64,000 nucleotides of DNA, taken from positions 5,297 through 69,296 of the forward strand of contig JALHQB010000003.1 in NCBI GenBank assembly GCA_022842185.1, given 5' to 3'. Positions 41,971-51,708 of this stretch are shown piece by piece. Made by a program: the position numbers and the translations under genes. Position 1 is the stretch's first letter. Each line of letters begins with the position of its first letter. Source of the DNA: Acetobacteraceae bacterium (lineage in GTDB: Bacteria; Pseudomonadota; Alphaproteobacteria; Acetobacterales; Acetobacteraceae). Under the pieces are notes generated by a model that had not been told where the DNA came from, did no database searches, and was given only the letters and a program-made list of their open reading frames with translations.

Positions 41971-43647
41971 ATGTCGGCAAAGCCCAGCGGCGCAGAGGCC
42001 ATTAAATTCGACAGCCATGCGCTGCGCGGCACGATCGCCGAGGAGATCGCCGCCGCCGAAGCGCGCGGCGGCCTGTCGGAAGGTGCCTACACCCTCCTCA
42101 AATTCCACGGCACCTACGAACAGTTCGACCGCGACACCGCGACCGAACGCAAGCAGCGCGGGGAGGACAAGGACTGGACCTTCATGGTGCGCGTGCGTGC
42201 GCCCGCCGGACGGCTGACCGCGGTACAGTGGCTAGCGCTGGACGCGCTGGCCGATAGGTACGCCGACGGCACGCTGCGCCTGACGACGCGCCAGGGCGTG
42301 CAGTTTCACGGCATCATCCGCCAGGCGCTGAAGCCGTCCATCGCCGCGATCCATGAATCGCTGATGACGACACTCGCCGCCTGCGGCGATGTGGTGCGCA
42401 ACGTCATCACTACCGCGGCGCCACGCGCCGATGCGATCCATGCGCGGCTGGAGGCCGAAGCCTTCCGCCTGTCCTCCGAATTGCTGCCGCGCACCCGCGC
42501 GCACCACGAAATCTTCCTCGATGAACAGGCGGTCGGCGCGCCGGAGGACGAGCCCCTGTATGGCCCGACCTACCTGCCGCGGAAGTTCAAGATTGCCCTC
42601 GCACACCCCGACGACAACACGCCGGATGTGCTGGCCAACGACCTCGGCTTCGTTGCGCTGACCGAGGGCGGCACGCTGACGGGTTGGATCGTCACGGTGG
42701 GCGGTGGCATGGGCATGACGCACAACAAGCCCGCCACCTATCCACGCCTCGCCGATGCGATCTGCGTCATCGGCCCGGATGATGTGCTGGAGATGGCGAA
42801 GGCCGTGGTGCGCCTGTCGCGCGATCATGGCGACCGCACGGACCGCAAGCATGCGCGGCTGAAATATGTCGTGGCGGAACGCGGCGTGGATTGGGTGCGC
42901 GACAGGCTCTCGGCCGATCTCGGCCGCGCATTGCCGCCAGCGCCGAAACTGCCGCGCTTCAGCGTGCCTGACCTACTCGGCTGGCACGAACAGGGTGATG
43001 GTCGGCTGTGGCTCGGCCTGCCGGTCGCCGCGGGGCGCGTCGCCGGGACATTGCGCGTCGCGCTGCGGGAGATGATGGCGCGCTTCGCCCCACGCCCCAT
43101 CGTGACCGCGCAGCAGAACCTGCTGCTGGCCGACATCGCCGCGTCCGATCGCACGGCCGTCGGATCCCTGCTGCGCGCGCATGGCGTGACCTTCGCCGAG
43201 GACCTCTCGCCGCTCGCACGGTGGTCGCTCGCCTGCGTGGCGCTGCCGACCTGCGGTCAGTCCCTGGCCGAGGGCGAGCGCGTGCATGCGCCCATCCTCG
43301 CCGATGTCGAGGCAGCGCTCTCGCGCCAAGGCCTGGCCGGCGAACGCATCAGCCTGCGCCTGACCGGCTGCCCGAATGGTTGCGCGCGCCCTTATGCCGG
43401 GGATATCGGCGTCGTCGGCCGCGCGCCCGGCCTCTACACGCTGTTCGTCGGCGGGGATTTCGAGGGCACGCGCCTGTCCTTCACGCTGGCCGACAAGGTG
43501 CCGCAGGCGCGCATCGCCGCGCAGTTGGAACCGCTGTTCGCCGCCTGGTCGATGAACCGGACGCTAGGCGAAGGCTTCGGTGATTTCTGCGCACGAATCG
43601 GTCAGGATGCCGCGCGCGCGGTCCTGTCGGGGCAGGCGGCCGCCTGA
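41971..43647 (+). CDS. cysI: Assimilatory sulfite reductase hemoprotein (CysI/NirA type)
   Basis: A 558-residue siroheme enzyme: two ferredoxin-like half domains ('LLKFHGTYEQFDRD', 'LRLTTRQGVQFHGI') and the siroheme/4Fe-4S ligands Cys422, Cys428 (C-x5-C), Cys467 and Cys471 (C-x3-C in 'TGCPNGCARPY'). 'VRNVITTAAPRADAIHARLEAEAFRLSSELLPRT' fits the CysI subgroup. It reduces sulfite to sulfide for CysK. A GTG at 41941 would add ten residues; ATG 41971 is preferred. There is no CysJ flavoprotein, so electrons probably come from ferredoxin or elsewhere. Its stop overlaps the siroheme gene start (TGATG). Confidence 0.92.
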   Translation: MSAKPSGAEAIKFDSHALRGTIAEEIAAAEARGGLSEGAYTLLKFHGTYEQFDRDTATERKQRGEDKDWTFMVRVRAPAGRLTAVQWLALDALADRYADGTLRLTTRQGVQFHGIIRQALKPSIAAIHESLMTTLAACGDVVRNVITTAAPRADAIHARLEAEAFRLSSELLPRTRAHHEIFLDEQAVGAPEDEPLYGPTYLPRKFKIALAHPDDNTPDVLANDLGFVALTEGGTLTGWIVTVGGGMGMTHNKPATYPRLADAICVIGPDDVLEMAKAVVRLSRDHGDRTDRKHARLKYVVAERGVDWVRDRLSADLGRALPPAPKLPRFSVPDLLGWHEQGDGRLWLGLPVAAGRVAGTLRVALREMMARFAPRPIVTAQQNLLLADIAASDRTAVGSLLRAHGVTFAEDLSPLARWSLACVALPTCGQSLAEGERVHAPILADVEAALSRQGLAGERISLRLTGCPNGCARPYAGDIGVVGRAPGLYTLFVGGDFEGTRLSFTLADKVPQARIAAQLEPLFAAWSMNRTLGEGFGDFCARIGQDAARAVLSGQAAA

Positions 43648-44252
43648 TGCTGCCGCTCATTCATCTGCCCGACACGCCGACGCTCCTCGCCGGCCGAGGT
43701 CCTGCCCTCCTGAAACGGCTCGATCTACTCGAAGCCGCCGGGATGACGATGCTGACCGTGCATAGCGACGCGGCCGATGATGCCCTCGTGGAGCGGCTTG
43801 GCGACCGCCTGCGCCCGTATCTGCCGACGGTGGAACAGATCGAAGCCGCGCGCCTGCTGTTTGTCGCCGGGCTGACCGATACCGAATCCTGGATACTCGC
43901 GGGCAATGCTCGTGCGCGGCGCGTCGCGGTGAATGTCGAAGACGTGCCGGACCTTTGCGACCTGCATGTCCCGGCGATCGTCCGGCGCGGCGACCTGCTG
44001 CTGAGCGTCTCGACCGGCGGCGGCGCGCCGGCGTTGTCCGCGGTGCTCCGTGCCTGGCTTGCCGAGGCCTTCGGCCCCGAATGGGCCGCGCGGCTGGAGG
44101 AAGTGGCCGCACTCCGCGCGCAACTGCGCCACGATGGCGCGCGGCCGGCCGAGGTCATCCAGGGTGTCGGCGCATATCTGGCGCAGTCGGGCTGGGCGCC
44201 GCTTGTGACCGGGGGGCGATGTCGACCCGCCGCGTCCGCTCGGGACGCCTGA
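43647..44252 (+). CDS. Siroheme synthase N-domain-like protein (precorrin-2 dehydrogenase/ferrochelatase)
   Basis: A 201-residue protein of the CysG-N/Met8p family. The clearest part is 'RVAVNVEDVPDLCDLHVPAIVRRGDLLLSVSTGGGAPALSAVLRAWL', which matches the 'vN..D.p..c.F..PA...rg.l.iaiST.G.sP.la..iR' pattern. The NAD-binding glycines are less typical ('LLAGRGPALLKRLDLLEAAG'). It should oxidise precorrin-2 and insert iron to make siroheme for CysI, encoded immediately upstream with TGATG coupling. The SUMT step is at 33533. The C-terminus carries an extra Arg/Ala tail. Confidence 0.82.
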   Translation: MLPLIHLPDTPTLLAGRGPALLKRLDLLEAAGMTMLTVHSDAADDALVERLGDRLRPYLPTVEQIEAARLLFVAGLTDTESWILAGNARARRVAVNVEDVPDLCDLHVPAIVRRGDLLLSVSTGGGAPALSAVLRAWLAEAFGPEWAARLEEVAALRAQLRHDGARPAEVIQGVGAYLAQSGWAPLVTGGRCRPAASARDA

Positions 44253-44318
44253 GACCAGGCGATCCCCATGGGCCGGCGCGGCGCATCGCGATGCCACACC
44301 CAGCACAGGATCACAGAG

Positions 44319-45299
44319 ATGACGTTCTCCCGACGCAGCGCGCTCGGCGCCGCACTTGCCTCCGTTGCCGCCAGCCCGGCGCGCGCCGCGACATGGGCAC
44401 CAACGCGCCCGGTGCGCCTGGTCGTGTCCTCCGCGCCTGCGGCCAGCCTCGACACGCTGGCGCGCATCATCGCGCCGACGCTGTCCATGCGGCTCGGCCA
44501 GACCGTGCTGGTCGAGAACCAGGGCGGCGCCAACGGCCTGATCGCCATGCAGCAGGTCGCGCGCGGCGAGGCTGACGGCCACACGCTGCTGGTGACCGGC
44601 GACGCCATCGTGCTGGCGGAACTGATCGCGCCCAATCCGGGCTTCACCGTACGTGGGTCGTTCACGCCGGTCACGCAGGCGGTGCGGGCGGCGCAGATCC
44701 TCGCGACCCATCCGGGGTCTGGCCTCACCGACATCGCGGGCTATGTCGCTGCTGTGAAGGCACGGCCCGGGCGACTAAATGTCGGCCTGCCGGCCTGGGG
44801 CGGCATCGCGCATGTCGTGCATGAATTGCTGTCGCAGGCGGCCGGCGGGCTGCCGGTGGAATACGTGACGTATCGCGGCGGCGGGCCGGCCACGACCGAT
44901 TTGCTCGCCCGGCACCTCGATGCGCTGGTGATCACCCTGCCCGCCATCACTGAGCAGATCCGGCAGGGCGCGATCGTACCGCTCGCCGTGACCACCGCCA
45001 TGCGTGACGCCGCGCTGCCCGATGTGCCGACGCTCGCCGAGACCGTCGCCCCTGGATACGATGTCGAATCCTGGCAGGGGCTGCTGGTGCCCAAGGACGT
45101 GCCGGCGCCGATCGTCGCCGCGCTGCACGGCGCCATCGCTGCGACGCTGCGCGAACCCGCCGTGCAGGACCGTCTGACCGGCCTGGGCTTCGAGGTGGTG
45201 GCCGATGGGCCCGAGGTCTTCGCCCGCCGCACCGACGAATCAACGCAACGTTTCGCCGGCGTGGTGCGCGCCGCGGGTATCCGCCAGGTGGGGGGCTGA
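44319..45299 (+). CDS. Bug-family (TctC) periplasmic substrate-binding protein
   Basis: A 326-residue binding protein with a twin-arginine-type signal ('TFSRRSALGAALASVAASPARA'). The pocket segments are 'LVVSSAPAASLDTLARIIAPTL' (a variant of the usual PFPPGG motif), 'VENQGGANGLIAMQQVARGEADGHTLLV' and 'LPVEYVTYRGGGPATTDLL'. The first loop lacks the normal prolines and glycines, so its ligand may differ from the other two Bug proteins here. It follows the siroheme gene by 66 bp and precedes a paralogue by 4 bp. Ligand unknown; a sulfur-containing organic acid would fit the setting. Confidence 0.83.
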   Translation: MTFSRRSALGAALASVAASPARAATWAPTRPVRLVVSSAPAASLDTLARIIAPTLSMRLGQTVLVENQGGANGLIAMQQVARGEADGHTLLVTGDAIVLAELIAPNPGFTVRGSFTPVTQAVRAAQILATHPGSGLTDIAGYVAAVKARPGRLNVGLPAWGGIAHVVHELLSQAAGGLPVEYVTYRGGGPATTDLLARHLDALVITLPAITEQIRQGAIVPLAVTTAMRDAALPDVPTLAETVAPGYDVESWQGLLVPKDVPAPIVAALHGAIAATLREPAVQDRLTGLGFEVVADGPEVFARRTDESTQRFAGVVRAAGIRQVGG

Positions 45300-45303
45300 A
45301 ACC

Positions 45304-46284
45304 ATGACCAACGGTCGCCGCACCCTGCTGCTCGCCTCCGCCCTGGCGGCCGCATCCGTGCGGGCAAAGGCGCAGGGCAGCGCGTTCCCCACCCGGACCA
45401 TCCGCATCGTCGTGCCCTTCCCGCCGGGCGGCGGTGTCGATGTCTTCGCCCGCGCCATCCTGCCTTCGTTGCAACGGCAGCTCGGACAGCCGGTCGTGAT
45501 CGAGAACATCGGTGGTGCATCCTCGCGAATCGGCACCCAGGCGGTGCTGCGTGCGCCGGCGGATGGCTACACGCTGCTGCTAACCAACGACACGCTGGCG
45601 GCGGTAGAAGCCCTGCCGCCGCCAGGGTCCGCGCCGCTGCTGCCGGGCCTGGACCCGGTCACGCTCGGGATCGAAGCGCCGAACCTGCTTGTCACCCATC
45701 CGCGGTCCGGCATCCCCGATATCGCCACCTATGCTCAGCGGCTGCGTGCGCGGCCCGGCAGCGTGAATGTCGGCGTGCCGGGCTGGGGCACCTCCCATCA
45801 CCTGACCAGCGAGTTGATCGCGCAGGCGATCGGCGGCCGGCCGGAACATGTGCCGTATCGCGGCGGCGGGCCGCTGCTGGCGGATCTGCTGGCAGGCACG
45901 GTGGATGCGGCGCTCGTCACGCTCGGCGCGGCGGTGGACCAGGTCCGCGACGGGCGGCTGGTGGGGCTCGCCGTCACCTCCGCCGCACGCGCGCCATCCG
46001 CGCCCGCCGTGCCAACGATTGCGCAGGCCGTCGCGCCCGGCTTCGTGCAGACGACCTGGATGGGCACGATCCTGCCGCGGGGCGTGCCAGTTGCCATTCG
46101 CGACGCGCTGCAGGCCGCCACGGTAGCTGCGCTGGCCGAACCGGCGGTGCGGGACCGGCTGGCTACGCTCGGCTTCAGCGTCGTCGGGGGGTCCCCGGCG
46201 CAGTTCGCTGAGTTGCTGGAGGGCACGGTCACGCGCTTTGCCGGCGTCGTCTCGGCCGCCGGCATCCGGCCGGGAGACGCCTGA
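45304..46284 (+). CDS. Bug-family (TctC) periplasmic substrate-binding protein
   Basis: A 326-residue paralogue of the preceding gene. Signal peptide 'NGRRTLLLASALAAASVRAKAQ'. The classical loop 'IVVPFPPGGGVDVFARAIL' is intact, with 'ENIGGASSRIGTQAVLRAPADGYTLLL' and 'EHVPYRGGGPLLADLLAG'. The two tandem genes have equal length and matching motif spacing, so they arose by duplication and then diverged in the ligand loop. It lies just before the sulfate transporter genes (80-bp gap). No TctAB membrane components are in the window. Confidence 0.85.
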   Translation: MTNGRRTLLLASALAAASVRAKAQGSAFPTRTIRIVVPFPPGGGVDVFARAILPSLQRQLGQPVVIENIGGASSRIGTQAVLRAPADGYTLLLTNDTLAAVEALPPPGSAPLLPGLDPVTLGIEAPNLLVTHPRSGIPDIATYAQRLRARPGSVNVGVPGWGTSHHLTSELIAQAIGGRPEHVPYRGGGPLLADLLAGTVDAALVTLGAAVDQVRDGRLVGLAVTSAARAPSAPAVPTIAQAVAPGFVQTTWMGTILPRGVPVAIRDALQAATVAALAEPAVRDRLATLGFSVVGGSPAQFAELLEGTVTRFAGVVSAAGIRPGDA

Positions 46285-46363
46285 AAGGCCCGGTCACGAT
46301 TGGGCGACCACCGCCCACTTCCGCCAACCGATCCGCTAATCTCAACCTTGGAGGAATGACGCG

Positions 46364-47380
46364 ATGAGCATCACGACCCTCTCCCGCCGCGGCCTTTTCG
46401 CAGCCAGCGCCAGCTTGGCGGCATTCTCGGCCCGCGCGCAGCAGGCGCCCACGCTGCTGAATGTCTCCTACGACCCGACGCGGGAATTCTACCGCGAGTT
46501 CAACACCACCTTCGCCTCCTTCTGGGCCGGGCGCGGCAATCCACGGCCGGGGATCAACACGTCCCATGGGGGGTCCGGCCGCCAGGCGCGGTCGGTGATC
46601 GACGGCCTCGCCGCCGATGTGGTCACGCTGGCACTGGCCTATGACATCGACGCGATCGCCGAGCGCGGGCTGATCGCGCGCGACTGGCAGAAGCGCTTGC
46701 CACAGAACAGCAGCCCCTACACCAGCACCATTGTCTTCCTGGTGCGGCGGGGGAACCCGAAGGGGCTGCGCGACTGGGGCGATCTCCTGAAGCAGGGCGT
46801 GTCGATTATTACGCCGAACCCGAAGACATCGGGCGGTGCGCGCTGGAACTACCTCGCCTTCTGGGCCTGGGCGCTACGTCAGCCGGGCGGCGGTGCGGCG
46901 ACGGCGGAAGCCGCGACGGCGCAGTTGTTCCGCCAGGTGCCGGTGCTCGATACCGGCGCACGCGGGTCGACCACCACCTTCGTCCAGCGCGGCCAGGGCG
47001 ATGTGCTGCTGGCCTGGGAAAATGAGGCGCATCTTGCCTTGCAGGAATTCCCGCAGGCTGGGCTGGAGATCGTCTATCCGCCACTGTCCATCCTGGCCGA
47101 GCCGCCTGTCACAGTGGTGGACCAGAACGTGGACCGCCGCGGCACGCGCGCCCTGGCCGAGGCCTATCTGACCCATCTGTACAGCGAAGACGGCCAACGC
47201 ATCGCGGCAAAGCACTTCTATCGGCCACGCGATACGGCGGCGCTGCGCGCAGCGGGGGAACGCTTCCCGGCGATCCAATTGGTGACCATCGACGACGCCT
47301 TCGATGGCTGGGCGACGGCACAGCGCCTGCATTTCAACGATGGTGGAATCTTCGACCGCATCTACCGACCTGGCCGCTGA
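46364..47380 (+). CDS. sbp: Sulfate/thiosulfate ABC transporter binding protein
   Basis: A 338-residue periplasmic protein with a signal '[22 protein letters not shown]'. The family motifs '[17 protein letters not shown]', '[30 protein letters not shown]' and '[17 protein letters not shown]' are those of Sbp/CysP, which bind sulfate or thiosulfate by hydrogen bonds. It is the first gene of a complete sbp-cysT-cysW-cysA transporter; stop and the next start abut directly. AGGAGG-like ribosome site ('TTGGAGGAATG') lies just upstream of the ATG. Confidence 0.93.
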   Translation: MSITTLSRRGLFAASASLAAFSARAQQAPTLLNVSYDPTREFYREFNTTFASFWAGRGNPRPGINTSHGGSGRQARSVIDGLAADVVTLALAYDIDAIAERGLIARDWQKRLPQNSSPYTSTIVFLVRRGNPKGLRDWGDLLKQGVSIITPNPKTSGGARWNYLAFWAWALRQPGGGAATAEAATAQLFRQVPVLDTGARGSTTTFVQRGQGDVLLAWENEAHLALQEFPQAGLEIVYPPLSILAEPPVTVVDQNVDRRGTRALAEAYLTHLYSEDGQRIAAKHFYRPRDTAALRAAGERFPAIQLVTIDDAFDGWATAQRLHFNDGGIFDRIYRPGR

Positions 47381-48235
47381 ATGAGTGCGACCCCCGCGAT
47401 CGGCGCACGACCCATCTGGCGCCGCCAGTCTATGCCGGGGCTTGGCGTCTCGCTCGGCATCACCGCCGGCTGGCTGACCGTGATCGTTCTGATTCCGCTC
47501 GCCACGCTGGCCCTGCGGCCGTGGGAACTCGGATTCGCTGGTGTGGTGGGCGCCTTGCTGGAACCGCGGGTGCTGGCGGCGTTCCGCATCTCCTTCGGCG
47601 GGGCGATCATCGCTGCGCTGGTCAGCATTCCTATCGGCATCCTATTCGCCTGGGTCATCACGCGGTACCGCTTCCCCGGCCGGCGCGCGATGGATGCGCT
47701 GCTTGACTTGCCCTTCGCCCTGCCGACCGCGGTGGCAGGGCTGGCGCTGACGGCGCTGTTCGCCCCCAATGGCTGGCTCGGCGCGCCGATCGAACAACTG
47801 ACGGGATGGAAGGTCGCCTACACGCCCGCGGGCATCGTCGTCGCGCTGATCTACGTCGCGCTGCCCTTCGTCGTCCGCACGGTTGAACCGGTGCTGCGCG
47901 ACCTGTCGCTCGATGCCGAGGAAGCCGCGGCGACGTTGGGGGCGACGCGCTTGCAGACGATCCGCCGTGTGGTCATGCCCACGCTGCTGCCTGCCACCAT
48001 CACCGGATTCGCGCTGGGCTTCGCGCGGGCGGTCGGCGAGTACGGATCGGTGATCTTCATCGCCGGCAACATGCCGATGGTCAGCGAGATCGCGCCGCTG
48101 CTGATCGTGGTGAAGCTGGAGCAGTTCGACTACGCCGCCGCGGCCGCGATCGGGCTGGCGATGCTGCTGCTGTCCTTCATGATCCTACTGCTGCTGAACA
48201 TGTGGCAGCGCCGCCTGCGCCGGGGGCATGAATGA
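47381..48235 (+). CDS. cysT: Sulfate ABC transporter permease CysT
   Basis: A 284-residue inner-membrane permease with about six transmembrane helices. The conserved cytoplasmic EAA loop is '[27 protein letters not shown]', and '[26 protein letters not shown]' is typical of CysT/CysU. It forms the membrane channel with CysW and is powered by CysA. The start immediately follows the sbp stop (TGAATG), and its stop overlaps cysW (ATGA). Confidence 0.92.
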   Translation: MSATPAIGARPIWRRQSMPGLGVSLGITAGWLTVIVLIPLATLALRPWELGFAGVVGALLEPRVLAAFRISFGGAIIAALVSIPIGILFAWVITRYRFPGRRAMDALLDLPFALPTAVAGLALTALFAPNGWLGAPIEQLTGWKVAYTPAGIVVALIYVALPFVVRTVEPVLRDLSLDAEEAAATLGATRLQTIRRVVMPTLLPATITGFALGFARAVGEYGSVIFIAGNMPMVSEIAPLLIVVKLEQFDYAAAAAIGLAMLLLSFMILLLLNMWQRRLRRGHE

Positions 48236-49077
48236 CCACCGCGATCCGACCGGCGGCAAGCGATTCCTGGCCAGTGCGATGGGTCCTGATCGTCTTTGCC
48301 GCGGTACTCGCCACCATCCTTTTCCTGCTGCCGCTCGCCGCGATAGTGGCGGAGGCACTGCGGCGCGGCTGGGAACCCGCCCTCGCCGCTATCGTCGAGG
48401 AGGATTCGCTGTCGGCGATGCGCCTGACGCTGCTTGTCGCGGCCATCGCGGTGCCGGTGAACACGATCGGCGGGATCGCGGCGGCCTGGGCCATCGCCAA
48501 ATGCGACTTCGTCGGCAAGCGGCTGCTGACGACACTAATCGAGCTGCCCTTCTCCGTCTCCCCGGTCATTTCGGGGTTGGTCTATGTGCTGCTGTTCGGC
48601 GCGCAGGGGTATCTGGGTCCCTGGCTTCAGTCGCACGACATCCAGATCATCTTCGCGCTGCCGGGGCTGGTGCTGGCGACCATCTTCGTCACCTTTCCCT
48701 TCGTCGCCCGCACGCTGATCCCGCTGATGCAGGAACAGGGACGCGATGAGGAGGAAGCCGCGGTGACGCTGGGTGCGACTGGCTGGCAGACGTTCCGGCG
48801 GGTCACCCTGCCCAACATCAAATGGGCGCTGCTGGCCGGCATCCTGCTGTGCAATGCGCGCGCGATGGGTGAGTTCGGCGCCGTCTCCGTCGTGTCTGGT
48901 CACATTCGCGGGCAGACCAACACGATGCCGCTGCACATCGAGATCCTGTACAATGAATACATGTTCGTCGGTGCCTTCGCCGTCGCCGCGCTGCTTGCCC
49001 TGCTGGGCCTTCTGACGCTTGCGATCAAGACACTGCTCGAAACGCTGACGGATCGCCGGATGGGGGCGCACGCATGA
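48232..49077 (+). CDS. cysW: Sulfate ABC transporter permease CysW
   Basis: A 281-residue permease with about six membrane helices, partner of CysT. '[37 protein letters not shown]' and the EAA loop '[32 protein letters not shown]' identify CysW, as does '[31 protein letters not shown]', the conserved CysW segment after the loop. Linked to both neighbours by ATGA overlaps, so the three transporter genes are translated as a unit. Confidence 0.93.
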   Translation: MTTAIRPAASDSWPVRWVLIVFAAVLATILFLLPLAAIVAEALRRGWEPALAAIVEEDSLSAMRLTLLVAAIAVPVNTIGGIAAAWAIAKCDFVGKRLLTTLIELPFSVSPVISGLVYVLLFGAQGYLGPWLQSHDIQIIFALPGLVLATIFVTFPFVARTLIPLMQEQGRDEEEAAVTLGATGWQTFRRVTLPNIKWALLAGILLCNARAMGEFGAVSVVSGHIRGQTNTMPLHIEILYNEYMFVGAFAVAALLALLGLLTLAIKTLLETLTDRRMGAHA

Positions 49078-50159
49078 CAGTGGAGATCGAGGGCGTCATG
49101 CGGCACTTCGGCACGGCCGTGGCGCTCGACAGCATTTCCCTGACGCTGCAACAAGGAGAGTTTGCGGCACTACTCGGACCGTCTGGTTCCGGGAAGACGA
49201 CCTTGTTGCGGATCCTGGCGGGGCTCGACTTCCCGGATGCGGGTTCGGTTCGCATCGCGGGCACCGATGTTGCGGCGGTACCAGCGCGGCTTCGCGGCGT
49301 GGGCGTGGTGTTTCAGCACTACGCGCTTTTCCGCCACATGACTGTGGCGGAGAACGTAGCCTTCGGATTGCGCGTGCGCCCGCGCCGCCATCGCCCGGAC
49401 AATGCCGAGATCGATCGGCGTGTGCAGCGGCTGCTGGAACTGGTTCAGATTCCCGAACTGGCCGCCCGCTACCCGCAACAGGTCTCCGGCGGGCAAAGGC
49501 AGCGTGTCGCATTGGCCCGCGCGCTGGCGATCGAGCCGCAGCTACTTCTTCTCGATGAACCCTTCGGGGCGCTCGATGCACTCGTACGCAAGGACGTGCG
49601 GCGCTGGGTGCGCAGCCTGCACGACCAGCTCGGCATCACCTCCATCCTGGTCACGCACGACCAGGAGGAGGCGATGGAAATGGCCGATCGGGTGGTCGTG
49701 ATGGATCGCGGGCGGATCCAGCAGATCGGTACGCCTCGGGCGTTGCTGGATGCACCCGCCAATCCGTTCGTTGCCGGATTCGTCGGTGATGCGACGCGAC
49801 TGGAAGGCCAGATCCGCGACGGCAGGTTGCATTTCGACGGCCTGCCGATCGACCCGATTGCGGCGCCCGGCGCCGACGGCCCCGTCGCGATTTTCGTACG
49901 CCGCAGCGATGTGGTCATCGAACGGTCGGGCGCGGCGTCTGAGGGGTTTCATGTCGCGCTAGTGCGGCCGTCCAACGATGCGACACATGTGGTCATCCGG
50001 CACGGCGCCATCATGCTCGACGGGGTCCTTGCTGAGACTGCTGCTGCTGTGAAGCGCGGGGACCAGTGCCGCGTGAGGATCAGGCGTTGCGCCGTATTCG
50101 GCGCTACTGGCGACATTATAGCCGTTGAGAGGGCAAGGGCGTTGGTCGATCGCGACTGA
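49074..50159 (+). CDS. cysA: Sulfate/thiosulfate ABC transporter ATP-binding protein
   Basis: A 361-residue ATPase: Walker A 'GPSGSGKT' (35-42), Q-loop '[14 protein letters not shown]', signature '[15 protein letters not shown]' (137-151), Walker B '[14 protein letters not shown]' and the switch His in '[23 protein letters not shown]'. A C-terminal TOBE-like domain begins near residue 240. It energises CysTW-mediated sulfate import. It is the last gene of the transporter operon, and the tRNA-Glu-like scar and recombinase module B follow. Length is normal for CysA. Confidence 0.94.
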   Translation: MTVEIEGVMRHFGTAVALDSISLTLQQGEFAALLGPSGSGKTTLLRILAGLDFPDAGSVRIAGTDVAAVPARLRGVGVVFQHYALFRHMTVAENVAFGLRVRPRRHRPDNAEIDRRVQRLLELVQIPELAARYPQQVSGGQRQRVALARALAIEPQLLLLDEPFGALDALVRKDVRRWVRSLHDQLGITSILVTHDQEEAMEMADRVVVMDRGRIQQIGTPRALLDAPANPFVAGFVGDATRLEGQIRDGRLHFDGLPIDPIAAPGADGPVAIFVRRSDVVIERSGAASEGFHVALVRPSNDATHVVIRHGAIMLDGVLAETAAAVKRGDQCRVRIRRCAVFGATGDIIAVERARALVDRD

Positions 50160-50399
50160 ACAGATGGCAGAATCGACCTCGAAGCGGAAGCTTCCATTTA
50201 TGGGATTCGAACCCGTGTCGCCGCCGTGAAAGCGTGGTGTCGCTGCGATCACATGGATCAGAGCGAAACGGCAAGGCATTGGGATCGTCAATTTCGCGTC
50301 GCCGATTTGAGCCTGCGCCGGATGCAAGCACCTTGAGACAATGTTTAGCCATCGACGAAATGCAGACATCTTGACTCTGGGGCGCTTCCGAGACGGACC
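50160..50399. other. Gap between cysA and module B
   Basis: No gene. It includes a degenerate tRNA-Glu-like 3' half on the minus strand at 50200-50238 and no terminator that I could find. Confidence 0.4.
50200..50238 (-). other. Degenerate tRNA-Glu-like 3' fragment
   Basis: Reading leftward, 'GCTTTCACGGCGGCGACAC' followed by 'GGGTTCGAATCCCAT' resembles the anticodon (TTC) arm, variable loop and T-arm of tRNA-Glu. The acceptor 3' end and the whole 5' half are missing and the T-stem has a mismatch, so it is not a working gene. It may be an attachment-site scar at the left edge of module B. Confidence 0.45.
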
Positions 50400-50549
50400 C
50401 GCATATTCCGCTCGACTTCCCTTTGACAGGAAGCATTGGTGCCGACGCCCGGCGGTGAAAGGAAACCGCGAGAGCAAACCCGGCAAGTCCCGGGCTTCGG
50501 GTGGTGGGAGCGCCGCATGGGGCGGTCCTCCGCACAAGGAACCATCCCG
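50400..50549 (+). promoter_or_regulatory. Conserved leader of recombinase module B
   Basis: Counterpart of 10421-10568, with strong base-for-base similarity up to the DUF3489 start, including the 'cccgggcttcggg' dyad. The similarity between A and B begins here, so this point is a likely left limit of the shared recombinase module. Confidence 0.45.
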
Positions 50550-51146
50550 ATGTCTAACACCAAGACCCTCACTGTCGCCCAGGTTCTCATCCTCACCACC
50601 GCCGCACAGCGGCCCGACCACATGGTCCTCCCCCTGCCAGCGACCATCCGCGCTCGTGGCGGCGCACAGCGCAACCTGCTCGGCGCCCTGCTCAAGATGG
50701 ACCTCGTCGCGGAGGTGCCAGTCGATGACGCGAGCATCGCCTGGCGGACCGACCAGGCCGGTCAACGCCACGGCCTCCGCATCACCGCAACCGGCCTCAC
50801 TGCCGCAGGCGCCTCGCCCGAGGCGATGGCGGGATCGACGGCTTCCGACGCCGACAAGGCGGAGCAGTCGGGTGCCGCGGACAGCGACGCTGCCGTGGTT
50901 GAAGATGCTACCGCTGAGCACCGCACGCAGGAAGCACCGCCCCGGCGCCCGACCGGCAAGCTGGGTGAGGTGCTGCAGGTGATCTCCGCCGAAACTGGCG
51001 CGACGCTCGTCGAGATAACGACGCTGACCGGCTGGCTGCCGCACACCGCCCGCGCCGCCGTCACCGGCCTGCGCAAGCGGGGTTTCGATGTGGCGCTCAT
51101 CCACCAGAACGGTCGTAAGGCCTACCGCCTCACCATGGCCGGCTGA
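50550..51146 (+). CDS. DUF3489 domain protein (module B)
   Basis: A 198-residue protein almost identical to the module A copy. Most changes are in the linker ('EDATAEHRTQEAPPRR' here against 'EEPAAGHGSHEGSPRR' in A), while both ends are conserved, which suggests selection on the DNA-binding parts. The DUF3489 fold is 'GKLGEVLQVISAETGATLVEITTLTGWLPHTARAAVTGLRKRGF'. First gene of the three-gene recombinase module next to the proposed attachment site. Start by alignment with the A copy. Confidence 0.85.
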   Translation: MSNTKTLTVAQVLILTTAAQRPDHMVLPLPATIRARGGAQRNLLGALLKMDLVAEVPVDDASIAWRTDQAGQRHGLRITATGLTAAGASPEAMAGSTASDADKAEQSGAADSDAAVVEDATAEHRTQEAPPRRPTGKLGEVLQVISAETGATLVEITTLTGWLPHTARAAVTGLRKRGFDVALIHQNGRKAYRLTMAG

Positions 51147-51156
51147 GGTGGCCCCG

Positions 51157-51708
51157 ATGACAGAACAGGGTGGAGCAGGGATTGACCTGCCCCAACGCGC
51201 GCCGGGCCCCGCGTCTCCGCCAGCGGCGCGCGACGCAGCTGCGCCAGCAGAGGACGTCGGCGAGCGTCTCACAGCGCTCGCGGATCTCGGACTGGAAGAC
51301 CTGCGCATCGAGTGGGGCAGACTCTACCGCGCCACCCCGCCCCGTCTCAGCCGCGATCTCCTGCAGCGCAGTATCGCCCACCGCCTGCAAGAGGAGGCGC
51401 TGGGCGGCCTGGCGCCTGCCACCCAGCGCCGATTGGCCGCGATGGCGCGGGGGGTGGCAGGAGCCGCCTCGCGGGCGCCTACGCCGTCCGTCAAGTTCAA
51501 GGCCGGCACCACCCTGGTGCGCGAATGGCATGGTCGCACCCATACCGTCCTCGTGCGGGACACAGGCTTCGAGCATGACGGAAGACACTACGCCTCGCTC
51601 ACCCAGATCGCCCGTACCATCACCGGTGCGCATTGGTCCGGTCCGCGCTTCTTCGGTCTGCGTCGGGCCAAACCGAACACGAGCCCTGGAGCAGCCGAGC
51701 ATGGCTGA
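51157..51708 (+). CDS. DUF2924 domain protein (module B)
   Basis: A 183-residue homologue of the 11176 protein, with the same domain ('DLGLEDLRIEWGRLYRATPPRLSRDLLQRSIAHRLQEEALGGL', 'GTTLVREWHGRTHTVLVRDTGFEHDGRHYASLTQIARTITGAHWSGPRFFGL'). The N-terminal 40 residues differ most between copies. It overlaps the recombinase by 8 bp as in module A. Presumed recombinase accessory protein. The start MTEQGGAG is shared with A; the longer frame from 51088 lies inside DUF3489. Confidence 0.87.
   Translation: MTEQGGAGIDLPQRAPGPASPPAARDAAAPAEDVGERLTALADLGLEDLRIEWGRLYRATPPRLSRDLLQRSIAHRLQEEALGGLAPATQRRLAAMARGVAGAASRAPTPSVKFKAGTTLVREWHGRTHTVLVRDTGFEHDGRHYASLTQIARTITGAHWSGPRFFGLRRAKPNTSPGAAEHG

Noticed and set aside
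50200..50238. A functional tRNA-Glu gene
   Set aside because: Only the 3' half can be recognised; acceptor and D arms are missing and the T-stem has a mismatch, so it was listed as a scar.
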